From Parahoeflea alexandrii (GTDB lineage Bacteria > Pseudomonadota > Alphaproteobacteria > Rhizobiales > Rhizobiaceae), in assembly GCF_024105735.1 (NCBI RefSeq), contig NZ_JAAAML010000002.1:930001-994000 (forward strand): a stretch of 64,000 nt of DNA, read 5' to 3'. Shown here one piece after another: positions 34,578 to 43,520 of the stretch; the first letter of the stretch is position 1, and the number at the start of each line of letters is the position of its first letter. The position numbers were made by a program, and so were the translations under genes. The notes under the pieces are model-generated. The model worked only from the letters and a program-made list of their open reading frames with translations. It was not told where the DNA came from and ran no database searches.

Positions 34578-35894
34578 ATGTCCCGTACCTATCTCAAGAA
34601 AGCCGTCAAAACCTCCACCTCCGATTCCGGGTCGGTCCGCGACACGGTCCAGTCGATTCTCGACGAGATCGAAGCTGGTGGCGAGGCGGCGGCACGCAGC
34701 TATGCCGAGAAGTTCGACCGCTACACCGGCAATATAAAGGTCACCCGCGAGGAGATCGAGGCGGCTGCAGCAAGCCTGCCACAGAAGCTCAAGGACGATA
34801 TCCGCTTCGCCCACGACAATGTGCGCAAGTTCGCCCAGGCCCAGAAGAAGACCCTCACCGACATCGAGGTCGAAATCGTGCCGGGCCTGACGGCGGGGCA
34901 GAAGACCATCCCGATCGAGGCCGCCGGCTGCTACGTGCCCGGTGGCCGCTACAGCCATGTGGCGTCCGCGATCATGACGGTGACCACGGCCAAGGTGGCG
35001 GGCTGCAAGCACATCACCGTCTGTTCGCCGCCGCGCCCCGATGTCGGGGTTCATCCGGCAATCCTCTACACCGCCGACATCTGCGGTGCCGACACGATCC
35101 TCGCCATGGGCGGTGTCCAGGGTGTGGCTTCGATGGCCTTCGGGCTGTTTGACGTGCCGCCATCGGGTATTCTCGTCGGACCGGGCAACCAGTTCGTCGC
35201 CGAAGCCAAGCGCATCCTGTTTGGCCGTGTCGGCATTGACATGTTTGCCGGTCCCACCGACAGCCTGATCCTGGCCGATAAGGACGCCGATCCGGAAATC
35301 GTCGCCGCCGATCTCGTCGGTCAGGCAGAGCATGGCTACAACTCTCCGGTCTGGCTGGTCACGGATGATCGCGCGCTGGCCGAGGCGGTTATGGCGCTCG
35401 TCCCCAAGCACATCGCCACCTTGCCCGAGGTCAACCGCGACAACGCCGAGGCCGCCTGGCGCGATTTCGCCGAGGTCATTCTGTGCGACAGCCGCGAGGA
35501 AATGGCTGCAACTTCCGACGACTACGCACCGGAACATCTCACTGTGCAGGCCGCCGATACCGATTGGTGGCTGGGTCGGCTGGGCTGCTACGGCTCGCTG
35601 TTCCTGGGCGAGGAAACCACGGTAGCCTTCGGCGACAAGGCGTCGGGCACCAACCACGTGCTGCCCACCTCGGGTGCTGCGCGCTATACCGGCGGGCTGT
35701 CGGTTCACAAGTTCATGAAGATCGTCACCTGGCAGCGTGCCACCCGTGAAGGCTCGAAGTCCATAGCCGAGGCGACGGCCCGGATCTCGCGATTGGAAGG
35801 CATGGAAGGTCATGCCCGCACCGCCGACATCAGGCTGCGGAAGTATTTCCCCGGCGAGAACTTCGATCTCTCGGGAACCGGCCAGGATATCTGA
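34578..35894 (+). CDS. hpsN: sulfopropanediol 3-dehydrogenase HpsN (HisD-like)
   Basis: A 438-residue zinc-dependent dehydrogenase of the histidinol dehydrogenase fold. Catalytic Glu319-His320 (APEHL), zinc ligand candidates Gln249 and His252 (GQAEH) and the NAD-site motifs GPGNQFVAEAK and GPTDSL are present. It is not in a his operon but between a TRAP transporter and SDR/MDR dehydrogenases, the arrangement known for HpsN, which oxidises (R)-DHPS to sulfolactate with 2 NAD+. The start ATG 34578 has AAGGAGG and GGAG upstream; the frame open from 34494 overlaps the permease. Plain HisD is the alternative. Confidence 0.8.
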   Translation: MSRTYLKKAVKTSTSDSGSVRDTVQSILDEIEAGGEAAARSYAEKFDRYTGNIKVTREEIEAAAASLPQKLKDDIRFAHDNVRKFAQAQKKTLTDIEVEIVPGLTAGQKTIPIEAAGCYVPGGRYSHVASAIMTVTTAKVAGCKHITVCSPPRPDVGVHPAILYTADICGADTILAMGGVQGVASMAFGLFDVPPSGILVGPGNQFVAEAKRILFGRVGIDMFAGPTDSLILADKDADPEIVAADLVGQAEHGYNSPVWLVTDDRALAEAVMALVPKHIATLPEVNRDNAEAAWRDFAEVILCDSREEMAATSDDYAPEHLTVQAADTDWWLGRLGCYGSLFLGEETTVAFGDKASGTNHVLPTSGAARYTGGLSVHKFMKIVTWQRATREGSKSIAEATARISRLEGMEGHARTADIRLRKYFPGENFDLSGTGQDI

Positions 35895-35895
35895 C

Positions 35896-36654
35896 ATGAG
35901 CAGTGAGGCTTTGTTCGGCCTGAAGGGCCGGGTCGCGCTCGTCACCGGTGCAAGCTCGGGGCTTGGCCGGGCTGCGGCGACTTTTCTCGCCCTGGCGGGT
36001 GCCCGCGTCGTTGGTCTCGCCCGGCGTGCGGAGTCTCTCGAGCAATGGCGTGCGGAGACGGATGGTCAAACCGCAAGCCTTGCCGCTGACCTGGCTGCAG
36101 GCGCCGACATTGCCGCGATTGCGGCCAGGGTCTCCGAGCCCTTCGGTCCGCCGGATATCGTGGTCAATGCCGCAGGGCTCAATCTGCGCCAGCCGGCTGA
36201 TCAGGTCACGCCCGAAGGCTGGGAGCGGACCATCGCGCTCAATCTCACGGTGCCCTTCTTTCTTGCCCAGGCGCTTGTTCCGGGCATGCGCCGCAAACGC
36301 TGGGGCCGGATCATCAATTTCGCCTCGCTGCAATCGCGCCGCGCCTTCAGCAACGGCATTGCCTATGGCGCCTCCAAGGGCGGGGTCGAGCAGATGACCC
36401 GCGCCATGGCGGAGGCCTGGTCCCGTGACGGCATCAATGCCAACGCGCTTGCACCCGGGTTTTTTCCCACCGAACTGACCGGGCCCGTGTTTGCCGACCC
36501 GTCAGTCTCGGCCATGCATGCGGGATCGACCTGCATCGGCCGAAATGGCGAGATGGCAGACATCGAAGGTCCGCTGCTGTTCCTTGCCTCCGAGGCTTCT
36601 GTCTACGTGACCGGCCAGGTCCTTTTCGTTGACGGGGGATACACCGCCAGATGA
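35896..36654 (+). CDS. hpsO: short-chain dehydrogenase, HpsO-type DHPS 2-dehydrogenase
   Basis: A 252-residue classical SDR: cofactor motif TGASSGLG at residues 17-24, NAAG at 91-94, and catalytic Ser144, Tyr157 and Lys161 (YGASK). It starts at ATG 35896, one base after the hpsN stop, and its own stop overlaps the next gene by 4 nt. In DHPS degraders two dehydrogenases (HpsO, HpsP) interconvert the DHPS enantiomers through the ketone, so that HpsN can use both. The exact O/P naming and substrate are inferred from context. Confidence 0.7.
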   Translation: MSSEALFGLKGRVALVTGASSGLGRAAATFLALAGARVVGLARRAESLEQWRAETDGQTASLAADLAAGADIAAIAARVSEPFGPPDIVVNAAGLNLRQPADQVTPEGWERTIALNLTVPFFLAQALVPGMRRKRWGRIINFASLQSRRAFSNGIAYGASKGGVEQMTRAMAEAWSRDGINANALAPGFFPTELTGPVFADPSVSAMHAGSTCIGRNGEMADIEGPLLFLASEASVYVTGQVLFVDGGYTAR

Positions 36655-37646
36655 AAGCGCTTGTCTACACAGCACCCGAAAGCCTGGTCTGGCGTGATGA
36701 ACCCGCCCCCTCTTTGCCGTCCGGCGAGTGCCTTGTCCGGGTCGAGGCGGTGGGTATCTGCGGCTCTGACATGCATGCCTATCTCGGCCATGACGAGCGT
36801 CGCCCTGCACCCTTGATTCTTGGCCACGAGGCTTCGGGCGTCGTCGTTGATGGCCCCGGTGCCGGGCGGCGGGTTACGGTCAACCCCCTTGCCACCTGCG
36901 GCAAGTGCCGGGCCTGCAAGACCGGGCGCAACAACCTCTGTGCAAAGCGACAGATCCTGTCCATGGCGCCGCGTCAGGGCGCTTTTGCCGAGTACATCGC
37001 CATCCCGGCGGAAAATCTTGTCGACATGCCCGATCATGTGTCTTTCGAAAAGGCATGTCTCGCCGAACCGCTGGCCTGTGGCTGGCACGCCGTGCGGCTG
37101 GGAGCGCGCGCTGGTGATGTTCCCCTGCAGGCTGCGCGGTGCCTGGTCATCGGTGGTGGCGCAATCGGTCTCGGTGCGGCTCTGGCGCTCAGGGCAATTG
37201 GTGCGGTAGACATCACCATCAGTGAAGCCAACCAGCGCCGCTTGCCGGCGTTGAAGTCTGCCGGAGATTTCATTGTTGCCACACCCGATGAGATCACGGC
37301 CGAGGACCCGGGAGGCTATGACCTTGTGATTGACGGTGTCGGGTTTGCGGCAACCAGGGCGGCGGCCAGCCGCGCCGCCCGGCCGGGCGGCGTCATTGTC
37401 CACATTGGGCTGGGCGACGCGTCTTCGGGCCTCGATATCCGGCGGCTGACCCTGCAGGAGATCACCTTCATCGGCGCCTACACCTACAGCCCCCAGGATT
37501 TCCGCGATACCGCCGCGGCGATCTTCGATGGCCGCCTCGGCAGCCTCGATTGGGCCGAACAGCGCCCTCTTGAGGACGGCGCTAGGGCTTTTGCCGACAT
37601 TCTTGCCGGACGGGCCGCCGCGCCCAAGATTGTCCTGAGGCCGTGA
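36651..37646 (+). CDS. hpsP: zinc-dependent alcohol dehydrogenase, HpsP-type
   Basis: A 331-residue medium-chain dehydrogenase. Catalytic zinc residues Cys37 and His59-Glu60 (GHE) are present, as is the structural zinc lobe Cys83, Cys86, Cys89 and Cys97. The Rossmann motif VIGGGAIGLGAA follows near residue 165. It overlaps the SDR gene by 4 nt. With the SDR it probably racemises DHPS at C2; the sorbitol/threonine dehydrogenase group is the general-family alternative. Confidence 0.72.
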   Translation: MKALVYTAPESLVWRDEPAPSLPSGECLVRVEAVGICGSDMHAYLGHDERRPAPLILGHEASGVVVDGPGAGRRVTVNPLATCGKCRACKTGRNNLCAKRQILSMAPRQGAFAEYIAIPAENLVDMPDHVSFEKACLAEPLACGWHAVRLGARAGDVPLQAARCLVIGGGAIGLGAALALRAIGAVDITISEANQRRLPALKSAGDFIVATPDEITAEDPGGYDLVIDGVGFAATRAAASRAARPGGVIVHIGLGDASSGLDIRRLTLQEITFIGAYTYSPQDFRDTAAAIFDGRLGSLDWAEQRPLEDGARAFADILAGRAAAPKIVLRP

Positions 37647-37651
37647 GCGCG

Positions 37652-37683
37652 GGATGGGGCCGGGCTCCATCCTCCGGTTTTGC
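37652..37683 (+). terminator. probable terminator of the DHPS operon
   Basis: GGATGG/CCATCC (37652-37657 with 37667-37672), extended by G-T and G-C pairs, forms a compact stem 6 nt after the hpsP stop, followed a little later by TTTT. A reasonable but not strong intrinsic terminator. Confidence 0.5.
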
Positions 37684-37841
37684 GTGAGCCATGAAGTTGC
37701 CCCGGAATTGCAGGGCGGTTCGAGTTGCCCGCTGACGGACCGCTGCGGATTGGATCGAAGCGGACAGCCTGGTGTCATGTCCATGCTGCATGTCATGCCG
37801 GGTATTGATCTTTCGAAGTGTTGATCTGCAAAGTTGAATAG

Positions 37842-38846
37842 ATGACCTCCATGTTGAATTTTCCCCTGCGGGCGAAAACCCTGTTTCCGGGCCTGCTTCT
37901 TGCTCTCACGATAGCTGCGGCGGCGAAGTTTCTGTCCGAGCATTACGTTGCGCCGGTGATGCTGTTCGCGTTGCTCATTGGCATGGCCTTCAACTTCATG
38001 GCCGATCAGGAGCGCACGTCCGAAGGCGTGGTCTTTGCCTCCAAGACTCTGCTCAGGCTTGGCATCGTGCTGCTCGGCGCCCGCATCACGCTTGGCGACA
38101 TCGCTGGCATCGGAACTTCCGGGCTGGTAACCGTGGCAAGCCTGATGGCGCTGACGATCGGCTTCGGTTTCATCTGCGCCAAGCTGTTCTCGCGCGGTTG
38201 GCGCTTTGCCATCCTGACCGGTGGCTCGGTCGCCATCTGCGGTGCTTCCGCGGCGCTGGCGCTGGCAGCGGTGATCCCCGCCAATGACAAGACCGAACGC
38301 AATGTGCTGTTCACGGTCGTGGCCGTGACCACGCTGTCGACCATCGCCATGATCATCTACCCGGTGCTGTTCGGCCTTGCCGGCTTGAGCGATCAGCAAA
38401 GCGGGTTTCTGATCGGGGCGACAGTTCATGACGTGGCTCAGGTGGTCGGTGCTGGCTACTCGATTTCGACTGAGGCCGGCGACACCGCAACCATCGTCAA
38501 GCTGCTGCGCGTCACACTTCTGCCGGTGGTTCTGATCATTGTCGCACTGGCGACCGCCCGCCGCGAATCAGGCTTCTCCCAGGTGCGGCTGCCGCTGTTC
38601 GTGGTCGGCTTCGGTGTGGTCACAATCGCCAACAGTGTCGGCCTGATCCCTGCTGCTGTTGCGGTACTGCTTGTCGATGCATCTTCTTGGTTTCTGGTCA
38701 TCGCGATCTCGGCGCTCGGGGTACGCACGAACATGAAGGCCATGATGGACCTGGGCTGGCGTCACGTTGCCGTCATCGTGCTGGAGACGGTGTTTCTGCT
38801 TGGCCTTGCCTGGACTGCAGTATCCTTCGGACTTGCCGCCAGCTGA
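37842..38846 (+). CDS. YeiH/UPF0324-family putative sulfate/sulfite exporter
   Basis: A 334-residue polytopic protein with about 10 hydrophobic segments and the family signatures LRLGIVLLGARITLGDI, GGSVAICGASAALALAAVIPA and GATVHDVAQVVGAGYSIS. The family is annotated as putative sulfate/anion exporters. Its position after the DHPS genes suggests disposal of sulfite or sulfate released from sulfonates. It has its own 195-bp upstream region and no clear ribosome binding site; a second Met at 37851 is possible. Confidence 0.78.
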   Translation: MTSMLNFPLRAKTLFPGLLLALTIAAAAKFLSEHYVAPVMLFALLIGMAFNFMADQERTSEGVVFASKTLLRLGIVLLGARITLGDIAGIGTSGLVTVASLMALTIGFGFICAKLFSRGWRFAILTGGSVAICGASAALALAAVIPANDKTERNVLFTVVAVTTLSTIAMIIYPVLFGLAGLSDQQSGFLIGATVHDVAQVVGAGYSISTEAGDTATIVKLLRVTLLPVVLIIVALATARRESGFSQVRLPLFVVGFGVVTIANSVGLIPAAVAVLLVDASSWFLVIAISALGVRTNMKAMMDLGWRHVAVIVLETVFLLGLAWTAVSFGLAAS

Positions 38847-38864
38847 CGCTGTTTGGAACAGCGT
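38846..38864 (+). terminator. hairpin at the end of the YeiH-family gene
   Basis: ACGCTGTT-TGG-AACAGCGT is a perfect 8-bp stem with a 3-nt loop that begins at the last base of the stop codon. An AT-rich stretch follows (38871-38895) without a continuous T-run. Confidence 0.55.
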
Positions 38865-39106
38865 TGGGCAAATATATATAATTAAAACAATAAGATGTAT
38901 TGCCCTCGAGATTTCCCAGCAGGATTTTTCGTGTTTCCCGCGTGTTCCCGTCGGGGCTGATGGTGACCAGCGGCCTCCGGCTGCCAGCGGCGCGCTTGAC
39001 AGTCTCTCCGGCCTGTGACCTCAATGGAGCATCCGCAGGGTGACAAGGCAAAATGCTGGCCCCCGCAAGGATTTGTTCGGGAACACGTTTAGCTGGGAGT
39101 TTTGCC
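38865..39106. promoter_or_regulatory. AT-rich leader of the dipeptide ABC operon
   Basis: The gap between the hairpin and the GTG start at 39107 begins with a sharply AT-rich tract (AAATATATATAATTAAAACAA, shown here as the region 38869-38892), contrasting with the GC-rich surroundings, as in a promoter or UP element. I see no gene and no clear operator in the rest. Confidence 0.35.
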
Positions 39107-40702
39107 GTGAAACACGTTCAGAAATTAATGGCTGTTGCGCTGATGTGCACGGCTGCTGCCTTCGCTCCAGTCACTGCGCAGGCTGAAACACCGCCTGATA
39201 CACTGATCCAGGCCTGGGCGATCGACGACGTCATTTCGCTCGATCCGGCCGAGGTCTTCGAGTTCACCGCCTCCGAGGTTCTCGGCAACTCCTATCAGGG
39301 ATTGATCGGCTACAACGTCAAGGATGTCTCCGAGATCTTTGGCGTCGTTGCCGAGAAATGGGAGGTCTCCGAAGACGGCAAGACCTTCACCTTCACCATC
39401 CGCCCCGGCATGAAATTCGCGTCGGGCAATCCGATCACCGCCGAAGATGCGGTCTACTCGCTGCAGCGCGCCATCAAGCTCGACAAGTCGCCGGCCTTCA
39501 TCCTGACCCAGTTCGGCTTTTCCGCCGACAATGTCGACGCCATGATTCGCAAGACCAGCGACATGACCTTCGAATTCGAGATGGACAAGCCCTATGCGCC
39601 GACACTGGTACTTTACTGCCTGACGGCAACCGTGGGCTTCATCGTTGACAGCGAACTGGTCAAGAGCAACGAGGTCGATGGCGATTTCGGCTATGACTGG
39701 CTCAAGACAAACTATGCCGGCTCCGGTGCCTTCACCATCCGCGACTGGCGCGCCAACGAAGCCATTGTGCTTGAACGCAACGATAACTATTCCGGCGACG
39801 CTGCCCCGATGGCCCGGGCCATCTATCGCCACATTCCCGAAACCGCCACCCAGCGCCTGTTGCTCGAGCAGGGTGATATCGATATCGCCCGCAATGTCGG
39901 CGCCGAGGAAATCACCGCCCTCTCTGAAAATCCGGATATTGTCGTAGAAAGCGGCGTCAAGGGATCGATCTACTACCTCGGTCTCAACCAGAAAAACGAG
40001 AACCTTGCCAAGCCGCAGGTTCGTCAGGCGATGAAATATCTGGTCGACTACGCCACGATTTCCGACACCATCATGAAGGGCAAGGTTATCCCGCACCAGG
40101 CCTTCCTGCCGCGCGGCTTTTTGGGCGCTCTTGAGGAGACACCGTTTTCGCTCAATGTCGAAAAGGCCAAGGAACTGCTTGCCGAAGCAGGTTTGCCGGA
40201 TGGCTTCACCGTCACCATGGACACCCGCAACACGCCTGAAATCACCGCGATGGGGCAGGCAATCCAGCAGACCATGGCGATGGCCGGCATCAAGATGGAG
40301 CTGATCCCGGGCGATGGCCAGCAAACGCTGACCAAGTACCGCGCCCGCAACCACGACATCTATATCGGCCGCTGGGGCCCGGATTATCAGGATCCGCACA
40401 CCAATGCCGATACCTTTGCCCGCAATCCCGACAATTCCGATGACGCCGCCTCCAAGCCGCTGGCCTGGCGCAATGCCTGGGACATCCCTGAAATGACGCT
40501 CAAGGCTGATGCGGCGATCCTCGAGGGAGACGCAAAAAAACGGGCGCAGATGTATATCGATCTCCAGACCGAGCATCAGCAGACCTCGCCGTTTGTCATC
40601 ATGTTCCAGGAAATCGAGGTTCTCGCCCGCCGCAAGAATGTCGAGGGCTTTGTCGTCGGCCCGTCCTTCAACGACAACTCGTTCAAGGCCGTGACCAAGT
40701 AA
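39107..40702 (+). CDS. ABC transporter substrate-binding protein, dipeptide/oligopeptide type
   Basis: A 531-residue SBP_bac_5 protein. The GTG at 39107 (GGAG 8 nt upstream) gives a clear Sec signal, MKHVQKLMAVALMCTAAAFA with PVTAQA cleavage region; the in-frame ATG at 39053 would hide it. The mature domain has YQGLIGYN, the classic AEKWEVSEDGKTFTFTIRPGMKF and the YLGLNQKNENLAKPQVRQAM motif. It delivers a peptide-like or other amphipathic ligand to the downstream permeases. The neighbouring dipeptidase supports a dipeptide. Confidence 0.85.
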   Translation: MKHVQKLMAVALMCTAAAFAPVTAQAETPPDTLIQAWAIDDVISLDPAEVFEFTASEVLGNSYQGLIGYNVKDVSEIFGVVAEKWEVSEDGKTFTFTIRPGMKFASGNPITAEDAVYSLQRAIKLDKSPAFILTQFGFSADNVDAMIRKTSDMTFEFEMDKPYAPTLVLYCLTATVGFIVDSELVKSNEVDGDFGYDWLKTNYAGSGAFTIRDWRANEAIVLERNDNYSGDAAPMARAIYRHIPETATQRLLLEQGDIDIARNVGAEEITALSENPDIVVESGVKGSIYYLGLNQKNENLAKPQVRQAMKYLVDYATISDTIMKGKVIPHQAFLPRGFLGALEETPFSLNVEKAKELLAEAGLPDGFTVTMDTRNTPEITAMGQAIQQTMAMAGIKMELIPGDGQQTLTKYRARNHDIYIGRWGPDYQDPHTNADTFARNPDNSDDAASKPLAWRNAWDIPEMTLKADAAILEGDAKKRAQMYIDLQTEHQQTSPFVIMFQEIEVLARRKNVEGFVVGPSFNDNSFKAVTK

Positions 40703-41767
40703 GTGTCTGCGACGTCCGCTTTTGCGGAAGGGCGCAGCCGCGCCCTTCCGGCTTTCCTGGGCAAGGCCGTCCGGCTGCTTGCCACCATTGCCGTCACCAT
40801 TTTCGGCCTGCTCGTCGTCACCTTCCTGATCGGCCGGGTGGTGCCCGTTGACCCGGTGCTCGCCGTCGTTGGCGACCGTGCTTCACAGTCGACCTATGAC
40901 AAGGCCTTTGTCGAGCTTGGCCTCGACCGGCCGCTCTACGTGCAATTCGGCCTCTATGTCGAAAAGGCTGTCACCGGCGATTTTGGTGAAAGCCTGCTGA
41001 CCAAGAAGCCGATCATCAACGACATTGCCCGGGCTTTCCCGGCAACGCTTGAACTGGCGACGGTGGCGATCCTGATCGGCACGCTGTTTGGCATCCCGGT
41101 CGGCGTCTGGGCCGCGGTCAGGCAGGGCAAACTGGTGGACCAGGTGGTGCGCATCGTCGGCCTGATGGGCTATTCCGCGCCGATCTTCTGGCTCGGCCTG
41201 CTTGGCCTTCTGGTTTTCTACGCCAAATGGGGCATCGTCGCAGGCCCTGGCCGCATCGACATCTCCTACGAGTATGCCTTCACGCCGACCACCGGCCTGT
41301 TTCTCCTCGATACCGCGATGCAGGGCCAATGGGGTGCGTTTCGCAATGTGGTCTCGCACATCGCCTTGCCGGCCTCGCTGCTCGGGTATTTCTCGATGGC
41401 CTATATCGCCCGGATGACCCGCAGTTTCATGCTCAACGAGCTGGCGCAGGAATACATCGTCACCGCGCGGGTCAAGGGCGTCGCCGAATGGCGCATCATC
41501 TGGGTGCACGCGCTTAGGAATGCTGCCGTGCCGCTGGTCACCGTCGTCACCCTGTCCTATGCCAGCCTTCTGGAAGGCTCCGTGCTGACTGAAACGGTCT
41601 TTGCCTGGCCCGGCCTCGGCCAGTACCTTACCAATTCGCTGCAGAACGCCGATATGAACGCCGTGCTTGGCGGGACTTTGCTGATCGGCATCATCTTCGT
41701 TGGCCTCAACCTGCTCTCGGATTTCCTCTACACCGTTCTCGACCCCCGGGTCAGGAGGCGCGCATGA
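40703..41767 (+). CDS. ABC permease, DppB/OppB type
   Basis: A 354-residue permease with six hydrophobic segments and the DppB pattern TFLIGRVVPVDPV...LGLDRPLYVQFGLYV, plus the EAA-like loop EYIVTARVKGVAEWRIIWVHALRNA that contacts the ATPases. The start is GTG 40703, immediately after the TAA of the binding-protein gene with no spacer. The next permease overlaps its end by 4 nt. Confidence 0.88.
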   Translation: MSATSAFAEGRSRALPAFLGKAVRLLATIAVTIFGLLVVTFLIGRVVPVDPVLAVVGDRASQSTYDKAFVELGLDRPLYVQFGLYVEKAVTGDFGESLLTKKPIINDIARAFPATLELATVAILIGTLFGIPVGVWAAVRQGKLVDQVVRIVGLMGYSAPIFWLGLLGLLVFYAKWGIVAGPGRIDISYEYAFTPTTGLFLLDTAMQGQWGAFRNVVSHIALPASLLGYFSMAYIARMTRSFMLNELAQEYIVTARVKGVAEWRIIWVHALRNAAVPLVTVVTLSYASLLEGSVLTETVFAWPGLGQYLTNSLQNADMNAVLGGTLLIGIIFVGLNLLSDFLYTVLDPRVRRRA

Positions 41768-42687
41768 GCATCGATGCCTCCCGCCGGAGCCTGAGCGAAT
41801 GGCTGCAGAGCGAGCAGCCGGCCTCACGCCGCCAGGCGCGCCTTGGCCAGGCCTGGCGCACCTGGCTCCTGTTCACCGGCAACCGGCTCGGCATGATCGG
41901 CCTGGCCATCGTCGTCCTGCTGGTCCTGGTCGCCATTTTTGCCAATGTGATTGCGCCGTATGATCCTGTGCTCGGCGGCGACCTGCGCACAGAGCGGCTG
42001 CTGCCGCCGTCGCTTGATCATCTGATGGGCACCGACGATCTTGCCCGAGATATCTTCAGCCGTGTGATCCACGGCGCACGGCTGACCTTGATGGTGGTGG
42101 CGCTGGTTGCCATCATCGCCACGCCGATCGGCCTGCTGGTCGGCACCGTCTCGGGCTATTTCGGCGGCTGGGTCGACACCGTGCTGATGCGGATAACCGA
42201 CATCTTCCTGGCCTTCCCGCGGCTCATCCTGGCGCTGGCCTTTGTCGCGGCCCTGGGCCCCGGCATCGAGAACGCCATCATCGCCATCGCCATTACCTCT
42301 TGGCCCCCCTATGCACGGCTGGCGCGCGCCGAAACGCTGACCATTCGCAATGCCGAGCACATCGACGCCATCCGCCTGCAGGGCGCGTCCTCCGGGCGCA
42401 TCATCTGGGGCCACGTTGTACCGCTGTGCCTGTCCTCGGTCATCATCCGCGTCACGCTCGACATGGCCGGCATCATCCTCACTGCCGCGGGCTTGGGCTT
42501 CCTGGGTCTCGGTGCGCAGCCGCCCCAACCCGAATGGGGCGCGATGATTGCCGGCGGGCGCCGCTTCATCATCGATTACTGGTGGGTCGCGACCATGCCC
42601 GGCATCGCCATCTTCACCGTCTCGCTCGGCTTCAATCTGCTCGGCGACGGCCTGCGCGACGTGCTTGACCCGAAGGCCGAGAAATGA
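41764..42687 (+). CDS. ABC permease, DppC/OppC type
   Basis: A 307-residue permease with an N-terminal cytoplasmic segment, about six hydrophobic segments, LGGDLRTERLLPPSLDHLMGTDDLARDIFSRV (the OppC_N signature, seen near residues 80-110) and an EAA-like loop around HIDAIRLQGASSGRII. It completes the transmembrane channel with the preceding permease. Overlaps both neighbours by 4 nt. Confidence 0.88.
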   Translation: MSIDASRRSLSEWLQSEQPASRRQARLGQAWRTWLLFTGNRLGMIGLAIVVLLVLVAIFANVIAPYDPVLGGDLRTERLLPPSLDHLMGTDDLARDIFSRVIHGARLTLMVVALVAIIATPIGLLVGTVSGYFGGWVDTVLMRITDIFLAFPRLILALAFVAALGPGIENAIIAIAITSWPPYARLARAETLTIRNAEHIDAIRLQGASSGRIIWGHVVPLCLSSVIIRVTLDMAGIILTAAGLGFLGLGAQPPQPEWGAMIAGGRRFIIDYWWVATMPGIAIFTVSLGFNLLGDGLRDVLDPKAEK

Positions 42688-43511
42688 GCCCGCTGCTGTC
42701 CGTCGAGAACCTGCGCATCGCCTTCCCCTCGCGACAGGGACCGGTCGAGGTGGTGCGCGGTGTCAGTTTCAGCCTGGGGCGTGAGCGGCTTGGTATTGTC
42801 GGCGAGAGTGGATCGGGCAAGTCCCAAACTGGCCGCGCCCTCTTGGGCCTGACCCCTGTTTCGGGAACAGCAACCGCGGACCGGCTGGAATTTGATGGCA
42901 TCGATCTGCGCCACGCGAGCACCAGGCAATGGCGCAAGCTGCGCGGCGCGCGCATGTCGATGGTCATGCAGGATCCTAAATTCTCATTGAACCCGGTGAT
43001 GACCATCGGCCGGCAGCTGATGGAGGCGGTCAAGCTGCATGGCGGCAAGTCCGAGGCGCACGACAAGTCGATCGCCATGCTGGAAGCCGTGCAGATCCGC
43101 GATCCCGAGCGGGTGATGGCGGCCTATCCGCATGAACTCTCCGGCGGCATGGGCCAGCGCGCCATGATTGCCATGATGCTGGTCACCGAGCCCGATCTGC
43201 TGATTGCCGACGAGCCGACCTCGGCGCTTGATGTGACGGTGCAGATCGAGGTGCTGCGCATTCTCGACCGGCTGGTCAGCGAGCGCGGCATGGGGCTGAT
43301 CTTCATCAGCCATGACCTGAGGCTGGTGTCCACCTTCTGCGACAGGGTGCTGGTCATGTATGCCGGCCGGGTGGTCGAGGAGCTCGACGCCCGGCGGATG
43401 AGCGAAGCCGCCCATCCCTACACCAGGGGGCTGCTCAACTGCCTGCCGACCATCACCGGCGACAGCCGCCCGCTGCCCGTTCTGGCGCGTGACGCTGCCT
43501 GGCTCGAGTAG
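42684..43511 (+). CDS. ABC ATPase, DppD type
   Basis: A 275-residue nucleotide-binding subunit: Walker [13 protein letters not shown]-loop MQDPKFSLNP, signature HELSGGMGQR, Walker [13 protein letters not shown] and switch His in FISHDL. The C-terminal HPYTRGLLNCLP motif is typical of oligopeptide/dipeptide ATPases. Note Gln-Thr in place of the usual Ser/Thr-Thr after the Walker Lys-Ser. It energises import with the next ATPase. Confidence 0.9.
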   Translation: MSPLLSVENLRIAFPSRQGPVEVVRGVSFSLGRERLGIVGESGSGKSQTGRALLGLTPVSGTATADRLEFDGIDLRHASTRQWRKLRGARMSMVMQDPKFSLNPVMTIGRQLMEAVKLHGGKSEAHDKSIAMLEAVQIRDPERVMAAYPHELSGGMGQRAMIAMMLVTEPDLLIADEPTSALDVTVQIEVLRILDRLVSERGMGLIFISHDLRLVSTFCDRVLVMYAGRVVEELDARRMSEAAHPYTRGLLNCLPTITGDSRPLPVLARDAAWLE

Positions 43512-43520
43512 GAAATCCGG

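Noticed and set aside
34578-35894. Histidinol dehydrogenase for histidine biosynthesis
   Set aside because: The fold and catalytic pair fit HisD, but no his gene is near and the TRAP, SDR and zinc-dehydrogenase neighbours fit HpsN of DHPS degradation.
8930-37838. TGCAAAGTT near cydD (about 8934) and YeiH (about 37828) as further RamB-like sites
   Set aside because: Only part of the TTTGCAAAGTT core is present, and neither gene belongs to short-chain acyl metabolism; chance matches are likely.
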